DNA of 64,000 bases from Pelagomonas calceolata (GCA_918797485.1 CAKKNE010000002.1:3872501-3936500); one strand, 5' to 3'; positions 44,191 to 53,472 are shown, numbered from the stretch's first letter. Notes: generated by a model from the letters alone, not told the origin. A program made the numbers and translations.

Positions 44191-45087
44191 ATGGCTGCCC
44201 TCGAAGAAGCCGCGGCCCGGCTCGCGAACGTTCAGCTGACCGACGACGCCGCCGCCGCGCCGCCGGCGCTGGCGCAGCCGCAAGCGCCGCCGCCGCTCGG
44301 CGCAACTCTACAAACGCAACCCCAGGCGCCGCCGCCGCCGCCGCTGCTCGGCGCCGCGCTACAAACGCAACCCCTGGCACCACCGGCTGCGCCGCTGCCA
44401 CCGACGACGCCCGCGCTCGGCCGGCCGCGCAGCGCGTCGACGGCCTCGGCCATCAGCGAGCTCACGGCGACGCCCGCGACGCAAGCGCCGCCGTCGACGG
44501 CGCGGCGCACGCCCGGCGGCCGCCGGTCGACGGCCTCGCCGGCCTTCTCGCCGGCCTTCAGCACCATGTCCGTGCGCGGCGAGATCCGCGTGCCGAACCG
44601 CCGGTCGACCTTCGGCAGCACGACGTCTTCATTAAGAAGCAGCGGCTCGCACCCCTGGACGGCGGCCGCCGCGGCCGCCGCGCGGCGCGGCCAGGAGGAG
44701 GCCTTCCGGCGCGAGGCGAACGAGGCGAACATCATCCGCGCCGACGAGGCGACGACGACCATGACGATCCGCCCGGACTCGCCGCCGCAGCGGCGCTCGC
44801 TGCTCATGGACACGCTCACGCGGCAGCTGCGGCGCGAGCAGCGCGACTCGGGCGCGACGCGGTCCGTCGGCCGCGAGGCGCCGCCGCCGTCCGGCGACGG
44901 CCTCGGCGCGTCGCCGGCGACGCCGGCGCCCGGCGCGCGGCGGCGGCGCACTGCTGCGCCGCCGAGCGACGTCACGAACACGACGGCGCGGCGGCGACCC
45001 ACGTCGAAGGCGGGAAAGAAGCCCACGCCAGCACTCGCCAGGCGCGGCCGGGCGAAGGATCAGCCGTCGATGCTCGGCTTCCGCTAG
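44191..45087 (+). CDS. Disordered Ala/Pro-rich protein
   Basis: A protein of 298 residues, mostly low-complexity: Ala/Pro/Gln-rich at the start, with a tandem repeat of about 45-50 bp encoding two copies of a PPPLGATLQTQP-like unit (near 44285-44370), then Ser/Arg-rich tracts with many TP/SP sites. A short helical segment (AFRREANEANIIRADEA) and a basic C-terminus follow. It resembles regulatory or cytoskeleton-associated disordered proteins, but no domain is visible. The ATG at 44191 is followed directly by GCTGCCC. Confidence 0.5.
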   Translation: MAALEEAAARLANVQLTDDAAAAPPALAQPQAPPPLGATLQTQPQAPPPPPLLGAALQTQPLAPPAAPLPPTTPALGRPRSASTASAISELTATPATQAPPSTARRTPGGRRSTASPAFSPAFSTMSVRGEIRVPNRRSTFGSTTSSLRSSGSHPWTAAAAAAARRGQEEAFRREANEANIIRADEATTTMTIRPDSPPQRRSLLMDTLTRQLRREQRDSGATRSVGREAPPPSGDGLGASPATPAPGARRRRTAAPPSDVTNTTARRRPTSKAGKKPTPALARRGRAKDQPSMLGFR

Positions 45088-45326
45088 GCGTATCGCGGGT
45101 AAAGCTAGAAGTACCCAACCTTGCCCGATGGCGTCCAGGGTGGAGAGTAATCCTCGCGAACGTTCCTCGCGGCTCCCTAGGCAGAGCGGGAATTAAGCTC
45201 TGAACTTCACTATTCGGGGTCAGTCGTTTGCGTCTGTTTTCAGCCACATCCGCCTGAAGGCTATATATATGCTATACTATGTACTAAGTATATGGCGCGC
45301 GTATAGCGGCGTATATATACGGATTC

Positions 45327-45346
45327 CTAGTGTGTTGATACGCTAG
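45327..45346 (+). repeat. Degenerate relative of the 24-bp element
   Basis: CTAGTGTGTT then GATACGCTAG. It keeps both CTAG ends and the TGTGTT start but has lost the middle. Inside the low-GC island. Confidence 0.4.
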
Positions 45347-45654
45347 ATCACTAGGCCTTGCGGCTCGCCAAAATACACCAGCGACTGACGGTGCCATCTA
45401 CCGTCCAAATGGTACATCATATCAACTCCAGCTCAGTTTTCATACAAGTTGGACGGAACCGGAGCCGACGGCCCGCGCTCGGAGGGCGGGAAAAGAATTC
45501 TACTAGACAACTCTCGCGTTTATGTTCGTTTTTTCCCGTTTGTTAGTGGTAGAGTCCATCTAGGCCGATTGAACCATTACCTATCTATATTAGGGGCTCC
45601 GTTAGAGCCGCGCGAAACGACCAATCCGCGCCCCCACGTTTGCACATAGAAGAG

Positions 45655-46037
45655 CTCAGAACCTAAACCTGCGAGTATCAGCGACGCCACCATCTAGATG
45701 GACCACAACGCCGTTATTCTATTCACGATCGACCGACTTGCCCGTTCTCCGCGGACGACGGTGCGTACGCGGGGCACTGAATTGGCCCCAGACCGGTAGT
45801 TTATAAAGTAAATTTGCGTTTCAGGCGCTTCGGTTGTGGGACGGGCCAGATAACCGGCCTGACTGTGTACTACATTGCTCCGAGACCCAAAGATGCTCGG
45901 CGCGGGTCGTCGTTCTCGCGAGCCCACGATCTGGCTCAAATCGGCCCGAGACCCAAACCTGCGACCATCAGCCCGTGTACCTTCACCATGAACCATGACG
46001 CGATCATTTGTTCCATGATCGACCGACTTGCACGAGG
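45655..46037. repeat. Diverged direct duplication (two ~90-bp copies about 293 bp apart)
   Basis: Copies at 45655-45743 and 45948-46037 share scattered words in the same order: AAACCTGCGA, ATCAGC, ATCTAGATGGACCA against ACCATGAACCA, ACGATCGACCGACTTGC against ATGATCGACCGACTTGC. I estimate roughly 65-75% identity by eye. Confidence 0.55.
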
Positions 46038-46551
46038 TCCAGATGCAGATGTTCACGTCCCCAGCGCGGTCGGCCCAAAGTACCCTTCTCGTGGTGTAGA
46101 TGGCATATACTTGTAGTTGACTATCGGTGGGGTAGTATGGGGCCCGACGAGACCGCTATGACGATTCCTGGGGCCCTAGAGAAATTGACGTTTTTGACGG
46201 GAACTGGGCGCGATCGGGCCCGAATTGCACACTTTTTTCGGATGCAGATCGGCTCCCGGACGCCCTCCGGGATATGTCTGGGGTCGGGTAGTCGCCTACG
46301 CCGCATGCGCCCGTACTTGGAGCTCCCCAGAGAGCTTTGGATCGAAATCTTTGGCAAATCATGGTCCAGAGCAATAGAGCGCAGAGGACCTTGCCTATAT
46401 GTATGCACCGATGGGAGCGCCCGCGCATGCGGCGTAGGCGGTTACACACTACTACTAACGACCCTAGGCGACCCCGGGGAGACCTCAGGACCACGAATTG
46501 ACAGATTTCCACTGACGCGGCCGTCATGCGGGACCGTCAATATCGCGAATT

Positions 46552-46569
46552 AAAAAAATTAATTTTTTT
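46552..46569. repeat. 18-bp perfect A/T palindrome
   Basis: Seven A, TTAA, seven T: a perfect palindrome, unusual in this GC-rich sequence. It lies 350 bp upstream of the bestrophin gene. Confidence 0.7.
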
Positions 46570-46657
46570 GGCCCCCAGGACGTGCCCCATTGATCTCTTT
46601 GGACCAGTAGCGAACCGAACGGTACTCGAACGGCTGCATGTCGAATCGATTTTTTCC

Positions 46658-46681
46658 CTAGTGGCCTTAAGGCGCGCTAGC
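46658..46681 (+). repeat. Possible degenerate relative of the 24-bp element
   Basis: CTAGTGGCCTTAA then GGCGCGCTAGC. It keeps the outer arms and the CTTA core; it is about 220 bp upstream of the bestrophin start. Confidence 0.4.
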
Positions 46682-46903
46682 ATCATCGAGGATGCGCATA
46701 CGTACAGCTCGAAGCCTTCGTCTGCTAAGCCGACTCACGTGGTTTCTATAAACAGTTTTGGCTGCGCGCGCGGCCACACGCAGTCGTAGCTATATAGATA
46801 AGCACATAGAGCAGTACCATAGGCTTTGCAGGCTAGCACAGCTCAGGCACGGCAGCTACGAGAACGTAACACGCGACGCTCGTAAAAGACACACAGCAAC
46901 CAC

Positions 46904-48112
46904 ATGGCCGCCGCGAAATCCTCCGCGGACCGGCACGCGTCGGACACAGCCGTCGACACGGTCTGGCCCGATAGAACGCAATCACCACCGACCACGCCGT
47001 CGACACCGGACACTCCAGCAAGAGAACAAGAACGCCTCGCGCACCTGCGCACGAAGGCCGCGCGGGCCTACGCGAGTTATGATCCGAAGCACTGGACCAG
47101 CCACATCGTCACGACGCGCGGCCGCAGCGGCCACCACGTCTGGCAGCCGTTATTGTGGGTGTTGCTCGTGTCGATCTTCGCGGCCTGGAGCGCGCAGAAC
47201 GCGGAGAAGCTCGGCGTGTCGCAGCGGCGCTGGAACAAATGGTTGCTGAAGATCGAGCCCGTCGAAGCGTTATTGCGGCTCGTCATGTCCTTTTTGCTCG
47301 TGTTTCGACTAGGTAGAAGCGCCCAGCGCTACTGGGAAGCCCGACAGAAAGCAGGAGCATTAATCGAAGTGTGTCGAGTGATCGCGTCGACGGCCTGCGC
47401 GCACATGGTCTTCGGCGACGATCTTCGAAGGGTGGAGCATCGCATGCACTGGCCCAAGGCACCACCCTCAACGGAAGAGAAGGACGAGGTCTGGATGAGC
47501 ACGACGTGCAGTCCGGCGTCGGCGATCTGTCGGTGGGTCGTCGTTTTTCCGATCGCGGCGAAGAATTACTTGAGGAGCGAAGGCGGTGATCCGAAGGAGC
47601 TCGACGGACTGTTATCCACGGGTGAAGTGGACGAGTTATTTGCGGCCCCGAACCAGTGCCTCTACGTCCTAGATACGATGCGCGGCCTGTCGGCCTCGTG
47701 GGCGGCCAAAGCCGTACACAATGGTGCTTGCGCGGAAGTGGTAGCACAGGTCTTCGGGGCCCTGACGCGGCAAATAGATCTGCTGACGGGGACGTTTGGA
47801 GGCATGGAACGGATAAACAACACGCCGCTGCCCTTTGTGTATGTTTCTCATTTGAGAACGTCCTTGACGGTCTACCTAACTCTGGTACCGATTGTTTTCG
47901 CGCCTATTTGGTTGTGGGCGACGCCGCCTTTGACACTAATCGTCGCGTGGGCGTTGTTAGGTATTGAGGCGGCGGCCGTGGAGTGCGAGCGACCGGTCCG
48001 AGGCTGCGCGAACCACATGCCCCTCGAGGCTTTTTGTGCGGTCGTCGCCGACAACGTGCGCCAGACGCTCCAACACTCCGCGAGCATGGGGGCAAAATTA
48101 AGGAGTAGATAG
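46904..48112 (+). CDS. Bestrophin-like (UPF0187) anion channel
   Basis: A protein of 402 residues. After a disordered Thr/Pro-rich N-terminus, membrane segments appear near residues 80-96 (WQPLLWVLLVSIFAAW), 118-135 (ALLRLVMSFLLVFRLG) and 310-365. Family signatures are FRLGRSAQRYWEARQ, IASTACAHMV, MERINNTPLPFVYVSHLRTSL and the C-terminal IVAWALLGIEAAAVECERP...NHMPLEAFC. Plant and algal members conduct chloride or bicarbonate across thylakoid or envelope membranes; location here is not shown because no clear plastid leader is seen. Its stop abuts the stop of the next gene with no bases between. Confidence 0.85.
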   Translation: MAAAKSSADRHASDTAVDTVWPDRTQSPPTTPSTPDTPAREQERLAHLRTKAARAYASYDPKHWTSHIVTTRGRSGHHVWQPLLWVLLVSIFAAWSAQNAEKLGVSQRRWNKWLLKIEPVEALLRLVMSFLLVFRLGRSAQRYWEARQKAGALIEVCRVIASTACAHMVFGDDLRRVEHRMHWPKAPPSTEEKDEVWMSTTCSPASAICRWVVVFPIAAKNYLRSEGGDPKELDGLLSTGEVDELFAAPNQCLYVLDTMRGLSASWAAKAVHNGACAEVVAQVFGALTRQIDLLTGTFGGMERINNTPLPFVYVSHLRTSLTVYLTLVPIVFAPIWLWATPPLTLIVAWALLGIEAAAVECERPVRGCANHMPLEAFCAVVADNVRQTLQHSASMGAKLRSR

Positions 48113-49429
48113 TTAGATGGGGGAGGTGATCGTCATGCCTCCCAGCGAGAAGCTTCGATAGGACGCGAACGCCTGCTCGAAGTCCGCGACCAAATCCCTT
48201 GGATCCTCGACGCCGACACACACGCGGACGATGTCTTCCGGGAAGTCGCGCGACGCGCGCACCTCGGCCGGAATCGACGCGTGGGACATGTCGCAGGGAC
48301 AGCTGATGAGCGAGTGCACGGAACCGAAGGACACCGTGATGCTGAAAAGCTTCGTCGCGGAGACGACATGCTTTGATAATTCCACATCCCCGGTCGTGAA
48401 GCAGACGACACACCCGCCGCCCGTCGCTTGAGATAAATGTAATTCGCGGTCGGGATGATCGTCAGACGTCGCGTAGTAGACCTTGGTGACGAGCTTGTGC
48501 TGTCGGAGGTACGACGCGATGGCAATGGCGTTCTGTTGGGCCCGGTCCACTCTAAGAGCCATGGTCTTCAAGCCTCGCAGCGCCAAAAAACAGTCAAAAG
48601 GAGCTAGTCCAGTACCCTCGGCGTTCTGCACGAAGTACAATCTTTTAAATAAAGCTTCGTCGTCGACGCAACAAACGCCGGCCATCGTATCCGAATGACC
48701 GCAGATGAATTTCGTGGCACTATGTACGACGATATCCGCGCCTAGTGCTAAAGGCTTCTGCAACAGTGGCGACATGAGCGTGTTGTCCACTTCTAGGAGC
48801 GCATTGTGCTTCTTGCAGACGGCGGAGAGACCTCGCAAGTCGCAGACGCGCTGCATCGGATTGGTGGGACTCTCGACCATGACGAGCTTGACGCGGTCCG
48901 TGAAGGCCCGCTCCAACCGCGCGGGACCGTCGGGCCCGTCCATGGCCACGTACTTCACCGTCACGCCGGCCTCCTTCGCGCCCTTGGCTAGTAAGCGGTA
49001 CGTACCTCCGTACGAATCGTCGCTCAGCAACACCTCGTCCCCGGACGAACACAACCGCACGACGGCGGCTAAAGCGGCCATGCCCGTCGAAAATGCTAAA
49101 CAGTGGTTGCAGCCCTCGGCGTCGGCGACGGCGCTCTGTAGCGCGGTTCGCGTCGGATTGCCGGACCGCGTATAGTCAAAGTCCCCAAATTCCGTGGCCG
49201 ACGCCTGCTGGAAGGTCGCCGTCACGTAGACGGGCATGTTCGCGGCCCCGTAGGGGTCCGGTTGGGGCGCGTGGCCCTGCACTAATCTAGTTTCGACGCC
49301 GAGCGTCTTTGTGGAAGGCGCGCTGGCCCACTTCTTCGGTGGTTGCGAGAAGGCCTTCACGACATCTTTCGCTGCTTGGACGTGGCCCTTGGCTCTCAAG
49401 TAGTCGACGACCTCCTGCATGCCGGCCAT
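48113..49429 (-). CDS. Cystathionine beta-lyase (PLP-dependent), with LisH-like N-terminus
   Basis: A protein of 438 residues. It matches plant cystathionine beta-lyase closely: FGDFDYTRSGNPTRTALQS, FSTGMAALAAVVRL, SDDSYGGTYRLL, VESPTNPMQRVCDLR, the PLP-binding lysine in VVHSATKFICGHSD, YFVQNAEGTGLAPFDCFLALRG and FGSVHSLISCPCDMSHASIP. The enzyme cleaves cystathionine to homocysteine for methionine synthesis. In place of a plastid leader, the first ~30 residues (MQEVVDYLRAKGHVQAAKDVVKAF) look like a LisH dimerisation helix pair, an unusual addition. Assignment to beta- rather than gamma-lyase is by overall motif resemblance. Confidence 0.87.
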   Translation of the reverse strand: MAGMQEVVDYLRAKGHVQAAKDVVKAFSQPPKKWASAPSTKTLGVETRLVQGHAPQPDPYGAANMPVYVTATFQQASATEFGDFDYTRSGNPTRTALQSAVADAEGCNHCLAFSTGMAALAAVVRLCSSGDEVLLSDDSYGGTYRLLAKGAKEAGVTVKYVAMDGPDGPARLERAFTDRVKLVMVESPTNPMQRVCDLRGLSAVCKKHNALLEVDNTLMSPLLQKPLALGADIVVHSATKFICGHSDTMAGVCCVDDEALFKRLYFVQNAEGTGLAPFDCFLALRGLKTMALRVDRAQQNAIAIASYLRQHKLVTKVYYATSDDHPDRELHLSQATGGGCVVCFTTGDVELSKHVVSATKLFSITVSFGSVHSLISCPCDMSHASIPAEVRASRDFPEDIVRVCVGVEDPRDLVADFEQAFASYRSFSLGGMTITSPI

Positions 49430-49798
49430 GTAGCTGTTGCAGCGATACTTGTTTGCGGGTGCAGCAGTGCGGCGTCGACCGGTGTGCCAGTGCTAGCAAC
49501 GCAGGCACGCAACGCGTGTGATTTGCGGCAATACAGCCAAACGCAAGAGTGCAAGCCCCAAAATAGTTGCTAGCGTCGTATCGATACTAGTTTTGACGGG
49601 AAGCGCGAAAGCGGCGCCTAATCGCCCACTAGAAGCACTCACAGATTCGCACCGCGTTGGTTCATACATTAGACATCGCTCCGGAGCCGCACGAGGCTTG
49701 CGCGCTCCACTAGAAGCACACACGCGATTCACCCAGCAGCCTATCCAAACTGCTGCGCACAAATCCGCACGATGCATGGATATAAGTGGATATAAGTG
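49430..49798. other. Divergent promoter region with tandem TGGATATAAG
   Basis: Between the lyase and fucosyltransferase genes. TGGATATAAG is repeated in tandem at 49777-49786 and 49787-49796, immediately before the ATG at 49799. No gene supported. Confidence 0.5.
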
Positions 49799-52700
49799 AT
49801 GGGCAAGGAGCGCGGCGGCGGCAGCACGTTCTTCGCGGCGCTGCTCGTGACCTGCGGCATCCTCTCCTTCGGGCTCCTGGAATGGCGGCTCTCGAAAACT
49901 CTGAGCCACCACCCCACGCGACACGAGGGCGACGGTCCGTGGCTGAAACCGCGCGTCTACCACCGCCGGAGGAATAGTGAAGGCGTCGGCAGCGGCGCGT
50001 CGTCCGCGGCCGCGGCCGAGGCCGCGGCGGCGCGCGCGGCCAGGGCCGCGGACCGCGCCTACGCGGCGTCGTTGACGGCGAAGGACGCCGCCGGACAAAC
50101 GAGGGCACAAGTTGCCGAAGAGGACGCGGCCTTCGCGGCGCACCTCGCCGTCGTCCCGCCGCCCCATCGCCGCGCCAAGGTCCCGCACGCGCCAAAAGCG
50201 CGGAACCCGCTGCGCTACTGGACCGCGACGCAGTCCGCCCGGGACGCCGAGCTGCTAAGGACCGGCAAGGTGCCTCCCGTGAAGTCGGAGCCGGAGACGT
50301 TTCTGACTTTTGTGCCTGACGTCGGTGGGTTTAACAACGTGCGCCTGGCGCTGGAGAACGTGCTGGTCATCGCGCGGGCCACGTCGCGGACGTTAGTGCT
50401 GCCCCCGCCGCAAACATGGTACAAGCTTGGTGATAAAATACATGCGTTGGAGGAGTTCTTGCCCGACCTATTGACTTCTCAAAGAGTTTCAGTGATCACC
50501 GCGCAACATTTCGTGGAAGACAAGCTGCCGAGGACGCACGCGCTACCACCACCATCAAATGTCGTAGACGTCGTGAAGGGGTGCCACCCGACGCACAAGG
50601 CTCCCGACTCGTGCTTCGTCTGGTATGCCTGGCTCGAGGAGCATTTTGGGCGTAACGAGGTCATCCCGGACGTTGGTCTAACCTGTCTCGTCTTCGGTTC
50701 ACTGAAAACGAACAAGTGCGGCCCCAAGACGTCGTCATTTACAACAAAACAACAAGCCCACAATCGAACTTTGCTAGATGGCTACGGTTTGTATGGAGCG
50801 GCCGAGGGCCCGATCCTCCACATGCGTTCGTCGGGCCAGGCCACGCATTTTCATGAGGAGATCGAGGCCAATAGGAAGGGTCGAGCAAAGGACAAAAAAA
50901 TAAAACCGATGGAGCCCGCGAGATTAGGGAGACTATTAGCGCCGTTCTACGCCTACGTCATCTTCCCCGAGCCTTCGGTGTCGAACTTCTACAAGCGTTT
51001 GATACGGGACGTCGTCCACTTCGACGACCGTATATATAAGTGCGCCCACGTTATAACAAGGTGGCTCGGTGACTATTCGTCATTACACGCGCGGCGCGGC
51101 GACTTCCAGTACTCTTCCCAAGGTACTGAGGAGGTCGTGCTGCGAAGTGTGAAGCGGGGCGAGGTGTTGTGGATAGCGTCGGACGCGTCCTTCCGGTCAT
51201 TCAGCGCTTTTGAGAGAGCGGGCCGGCCTGTTGTTTCTTTAGCTTACTTGCTCGATCTACAACGGCGCCAAAAGCGGCACATCATCATCGAGCGGCGCCT
51301 GGACGGCCTGTCGATGCCGCCCCACGAGGTCTGGGCGGCGCTAGAAAATATAAGGGAGCACGAATATGGCGTCGTGGACGTCTTGGTGGCGGCCGAGGGC
51401 CGGACCTTCACGGGGACATGGTTTTCTACTTTTTCTGGGTTGATCCAGAGGATCCGCGGCTATCGCGGGAAAAATGATAGAGACACGTTCTTCTCTTCTC
51501 GAGAACGGTGGGCGGCCTTCCAGGGCTTCGAGAGCCCCAGGGCACCCTTGTACCAGCGCGAGTGGCCGGCGGCGTGGCGCGGCATCGATTCTGACATAGA
51601 AGCCGCGCCGTTAGCCGGCGAACGTTCCTATGATAGGGACGACGTCTGGCAGTTACAAAGAAGGTACCCCGCGCTCGATTCGAAGAGCTGGCACCCTCAA
51701 ACCGCCTGCGACCTCCCTCCTAAAATGCGCTACTGGTCGCCGCCCGAGACCTCCGACCTAGATAGGCGGTTGCTAAAAGACGGCCGCGTCCCGCCCCTCA
51801 ACCGCGACCGGTTCCTGACCTTCGTGCCCGATTTAGGAGGCTTCAACAACGTCCGCTTAGCCCTCGAGAACGTCGTGGTCTTGGCTCGCGCGACGGGAAG
51901 GACACTCGTCCTGCCGCCTCCCCAAACCTATTATTTGTTCACGGCCTGCAAGGAGAAGTGCGCCTTCGGGCTGGAGGAGTTGCTGCCGGGGTTACTCGCG
52001 AGGAAAGATTTGGTTATTACGGCTCGGGAATTCTTCTCCGAAGAGGTCCCGCGACTCAAGGTCGATCCTCCCCAACATTTGAGCGACGTCGTGGACCGCT
52101 GCACGCCCACGAAAAAGGCGGGCGACTCGTGCTTTCTGTGGTACGACTGGCTCGAAAGTAATTTCGGCGACCCGGAGCACTTCCCGGACGTCGGGCTGCA
52201 GTGCGTCGTCTTCGGGAACAAGTCAGATGATGGCATCGCGGACTTCTGCGCGCCGCGCACGCAGATCAATGGCGCCGTTGCGCGGCAAGTTGTGGATGGC
52301 GACGCCTACTACGGTACAAATACACCAATCTTGCATCTAAGGACGTGCGGCGTCGCGACGCACTTCCACGACGCCTGGCACGGCAAGCCCAAGGGGGATA
52401 GGACGGTGGAGCCCGCGCGCATGGGCCGCTTATTGGCGCCGTTCTACACGTATATCTACTTCGCGGATCCCGCAGTGAACAACTTCTACAAGCGACTCGT
52501 CAGAGATGTGGTAAGGGTCGACGAGCCGCGCGTCACGTGTGTTTCCGGAAAAATTGTGGAGTGGCTCGGTGGGAATTATGTAAGCGTCCACGCGCGGCGC
52601 AACGAGTTCCAGTTTGTGGAAGCGAAGACCGGAGTGTCAGATGCGGTGCGGAGGACCATGCCGGATTCTACTTCTACCGTCTACGTCGCGACGGACGAGA

Positions 52701-53152
52701 AGGACGCGACGTTTTTTGATGAGTTGCGAGCCCATCATCAGGTCGTGTTATTGAGTGAACTACTGGAGGCGGCTCAAAATGTTTCGCGGGGGCTCGCGCT
52801 CCGGTCCGGGAACTGGCCATCAAAAAGTGTTCTCCTGGCACTCAACCGCATCAACGGCAACGAGCTCGGCTTCGTGGATGCGTTAATAGCGTCGCAGGGT
52901 ACCGTTTTCACGGGCGCCTGGTTCTCGACCTACACCGGTCTGATAAATCGGTGGCGGGGCTACGGCGGCTTCCCTGATCAAAGTTCGTACTTCTCGACGC
53001 CGGGGCGCTTCAACGCGTTCCAAGGGTTTGAGAAGCCGCGGTCTCCACTATATATGCGCGAGTGGGTCGAGGGCTGGCGCGGCATCGACTCGGATTCGGC
53101 CGCGGCGCCGCGGCCCGGCGAGCGCGTCTTCGTCGACGGCGCTTACGACTAG
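49799..53152 (+). CDS. Type II membrane protein with two tandem O-fucosyltransferase-like domains
   Basis: A protein of 1117 residues: cytosolic tail, anchor (about 11-27: FFAALLVTCGILSFGLLEW), Ala-rich stem, then two homologous catalytic-type domains at about 160-600 and 640-1110. Each repeats TFVPDxGGFNNVRLALENV, RTLVLPPPQT, the HARR motif (GDYSSLHARRGDFQY in the first, NYVSVHARRNEFQF in the second) and TFTGTWFSTFSGLIQR / VFTGAWFSTYTGLINR. This is the POFUT-like GT-B pattern (HxR...GD, then the donor-binding loop before the C-terminus). Domain 2 has NE in place of GD after HARR, so its activity may differ. GDP-fucose as donor is inferred from family. The ATG at 49799 gives the right topology. 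Confidence 0.78.
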   Translation: MGKERGGGSTFFAALLVTCGILSFGLLEWRLSKTLSHHPTRHEGDGPWLKPRVYHRRRNSEGVGSGASSAAAAEAAAARAARAADRAYAASLTAKDAAGQTRAQVAEEDAAFAAHLAVVPPPHRRAKVPHAPKARNPLRYWTATQSARDAELLRTGKVPPVKSEPETFLTFVPDVGGFNNVRLALENVLVIARATSRTLVLPPPQTWYKLGDKIHALEEFLPDLLTSQRVSVITAQHFVEDKLPRTHALPPPSNVVDVVKGCHPTHKAPDSCFVWYAWLEEHFGRNEVIPDVGLTCLVFGSLKTNKCGPKTSSFTTKQQAHNRTLLDGYGLYGAAEGPILHMRSSGQATHFHEEIEANRKGRAKDKKIKPMEPARLGRLLAPFYAYVIFPEPSVSNFYKRLIRDVVHFDDRIYKCAHVITRWLGDYSSLHARRGDFQYSSQGTEEVVLRSVKRGEVLWIASDASFRSFSAFERAGRPVVSLAYLLDLQRRQKRHIIIERRLDGLSMPPHEVWAALENIREHEYGVVDVLVAAEGRTFTGTWFSTFSGLIQRIRGYRGKNDRDTFFSSRERWAAFQGFESPRAPLYQREWPAAWRGIDSDIEAAPLAGERSYDRDDVWQLQRRYPALDSKSWHPQTACDLPPKMRYWSPPETSDLDRRLLKDGRVPPLNRDRFLTFVPDLGGFNNVRLALENVVVLARATGRTLVLPPPQTYYLFTACKEKCAFGLEELLPGLLARKDLVITAREFFSEEVPRLKVDPPQHLSDVVDRCTPTKKAGDSCFLWYDWLESNFGDPEHFPDVGLQCVVFGNKSDDGIADFCAPRTQINGAVARQVVDGDAYYGTNTPILHLRTCGVATHFHDAWHGKPKGDRTVEPARMGRLLAPFYTYIYFADPAVNNFYKRLVRDVVRVDEPRVTCVSGKIVEWLGGNYVSVHARRNEFQFVEAKTGVSDAVRRTMPDSTSTVYVATDEKDATFFDELRAHHQVVLLSELLEAAQNVSRGLALRSGNWPSKSVLLALNRINGNELGFVDALIASQGTVFTGAWFSTYTGLINRWRGYGGFPDQSSYFSTPGRFNAFQGFEKPRSPLYMREWVEGWRGIDSDSAAAPRPGERVFVDGAYD

Positions 53153-53472
53153 TGTCTTAGGTAATGTGTGTGTATTCTAACAAATCTGCTGCGCCCTCCG
53201 AGGTACAGGTTCGCCACGGACTCGTCCACTCCGGCGCGCGTGTCGTGTGGCCTTTCGCGCGCTCAGCCTTCGTCTCCAAAGGAGGTAGTCACTGGGGATC
53301 GGTCTCGAACCGAGCTCGACGATGCGGCACGGATGCGTGGTGTCGGCTAGTGGGTTCTGGATCGCGAACGTTCGGGGTGAGTTTTGCTCGAAATTGCACC
53401 ACACGTTTGACACGCGCGCGGCGCCCCCGGTACTTGACCCACGCTACTACGCCGCCAGGACAGGCCCCTAGC
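53153..53472. other. Intergenic region with half-copy of the 24-bp element
   Basis: ACTAGTGTCTTAG at 53148-53160 overlaps the fucosyltransferase stop codon and matches the left half of the 24-bp element; the right half is missing. A small hairpin (TCGGTCTCGAACCGA) lies near 53300. A frame from 53164 runs into the next gene but has no support before 53473. Confidence 0.5.

Larger units (their letters stand above)
45088..46903. other. Low-GC non-coding island with diverged duplications
   Basis: This 1.8-kb stretch is visibly richer in A/T than its flanks and has no convincing gene; open frames up to 181 codons (e.g. 46008-46553) lack domains. It holds a TA-rich microsatellite-like run (45260-45322), two diverged copies of about 90 bp (45655-45743 and 45948-46037, both running from 'AAACCTGCGA..ATCAGC' to 'GATCGACCGACTTGC'), a hairpin CAGAGC...GCTCTG at 45182-45202, and an 18-bp perfect palindrome at 46552-46569. 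Two degenerate relatives of the 24-bp element also occur here. It may be a decayed insertion, but I see no family-specific motif. Confidence 0.55.

Noticed and set aside
45100-45230. 5S rRNA, U-snRNA, SRP RNA or tRNA
   Set aside because: I compared conserved words (5S loop A/C, U6 ACAGAG box, U1 5' end, TGGTTCGAATCC-type T loop) and found none, although the segment looks structured.
46008-46553. 181-codon frame in the low-GC island
   Set aside because: Cys/Arg-rich with no domain or coding bias and overlapping a shadow frame on the other strand; a chance opening is more likely.
45088-46903. Virus-like or LTR element in the low-GC island
   Set aside because: No polymerase, integrase, capsid or terminal-repeat signal is visible; only short diverged duplications.
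53296-53320. tRNA T-arm-like hairpin TCGGTCTCGAACCGA
   Set aside because: No anticodon arm, D arm or acceptor stem at the right distances.
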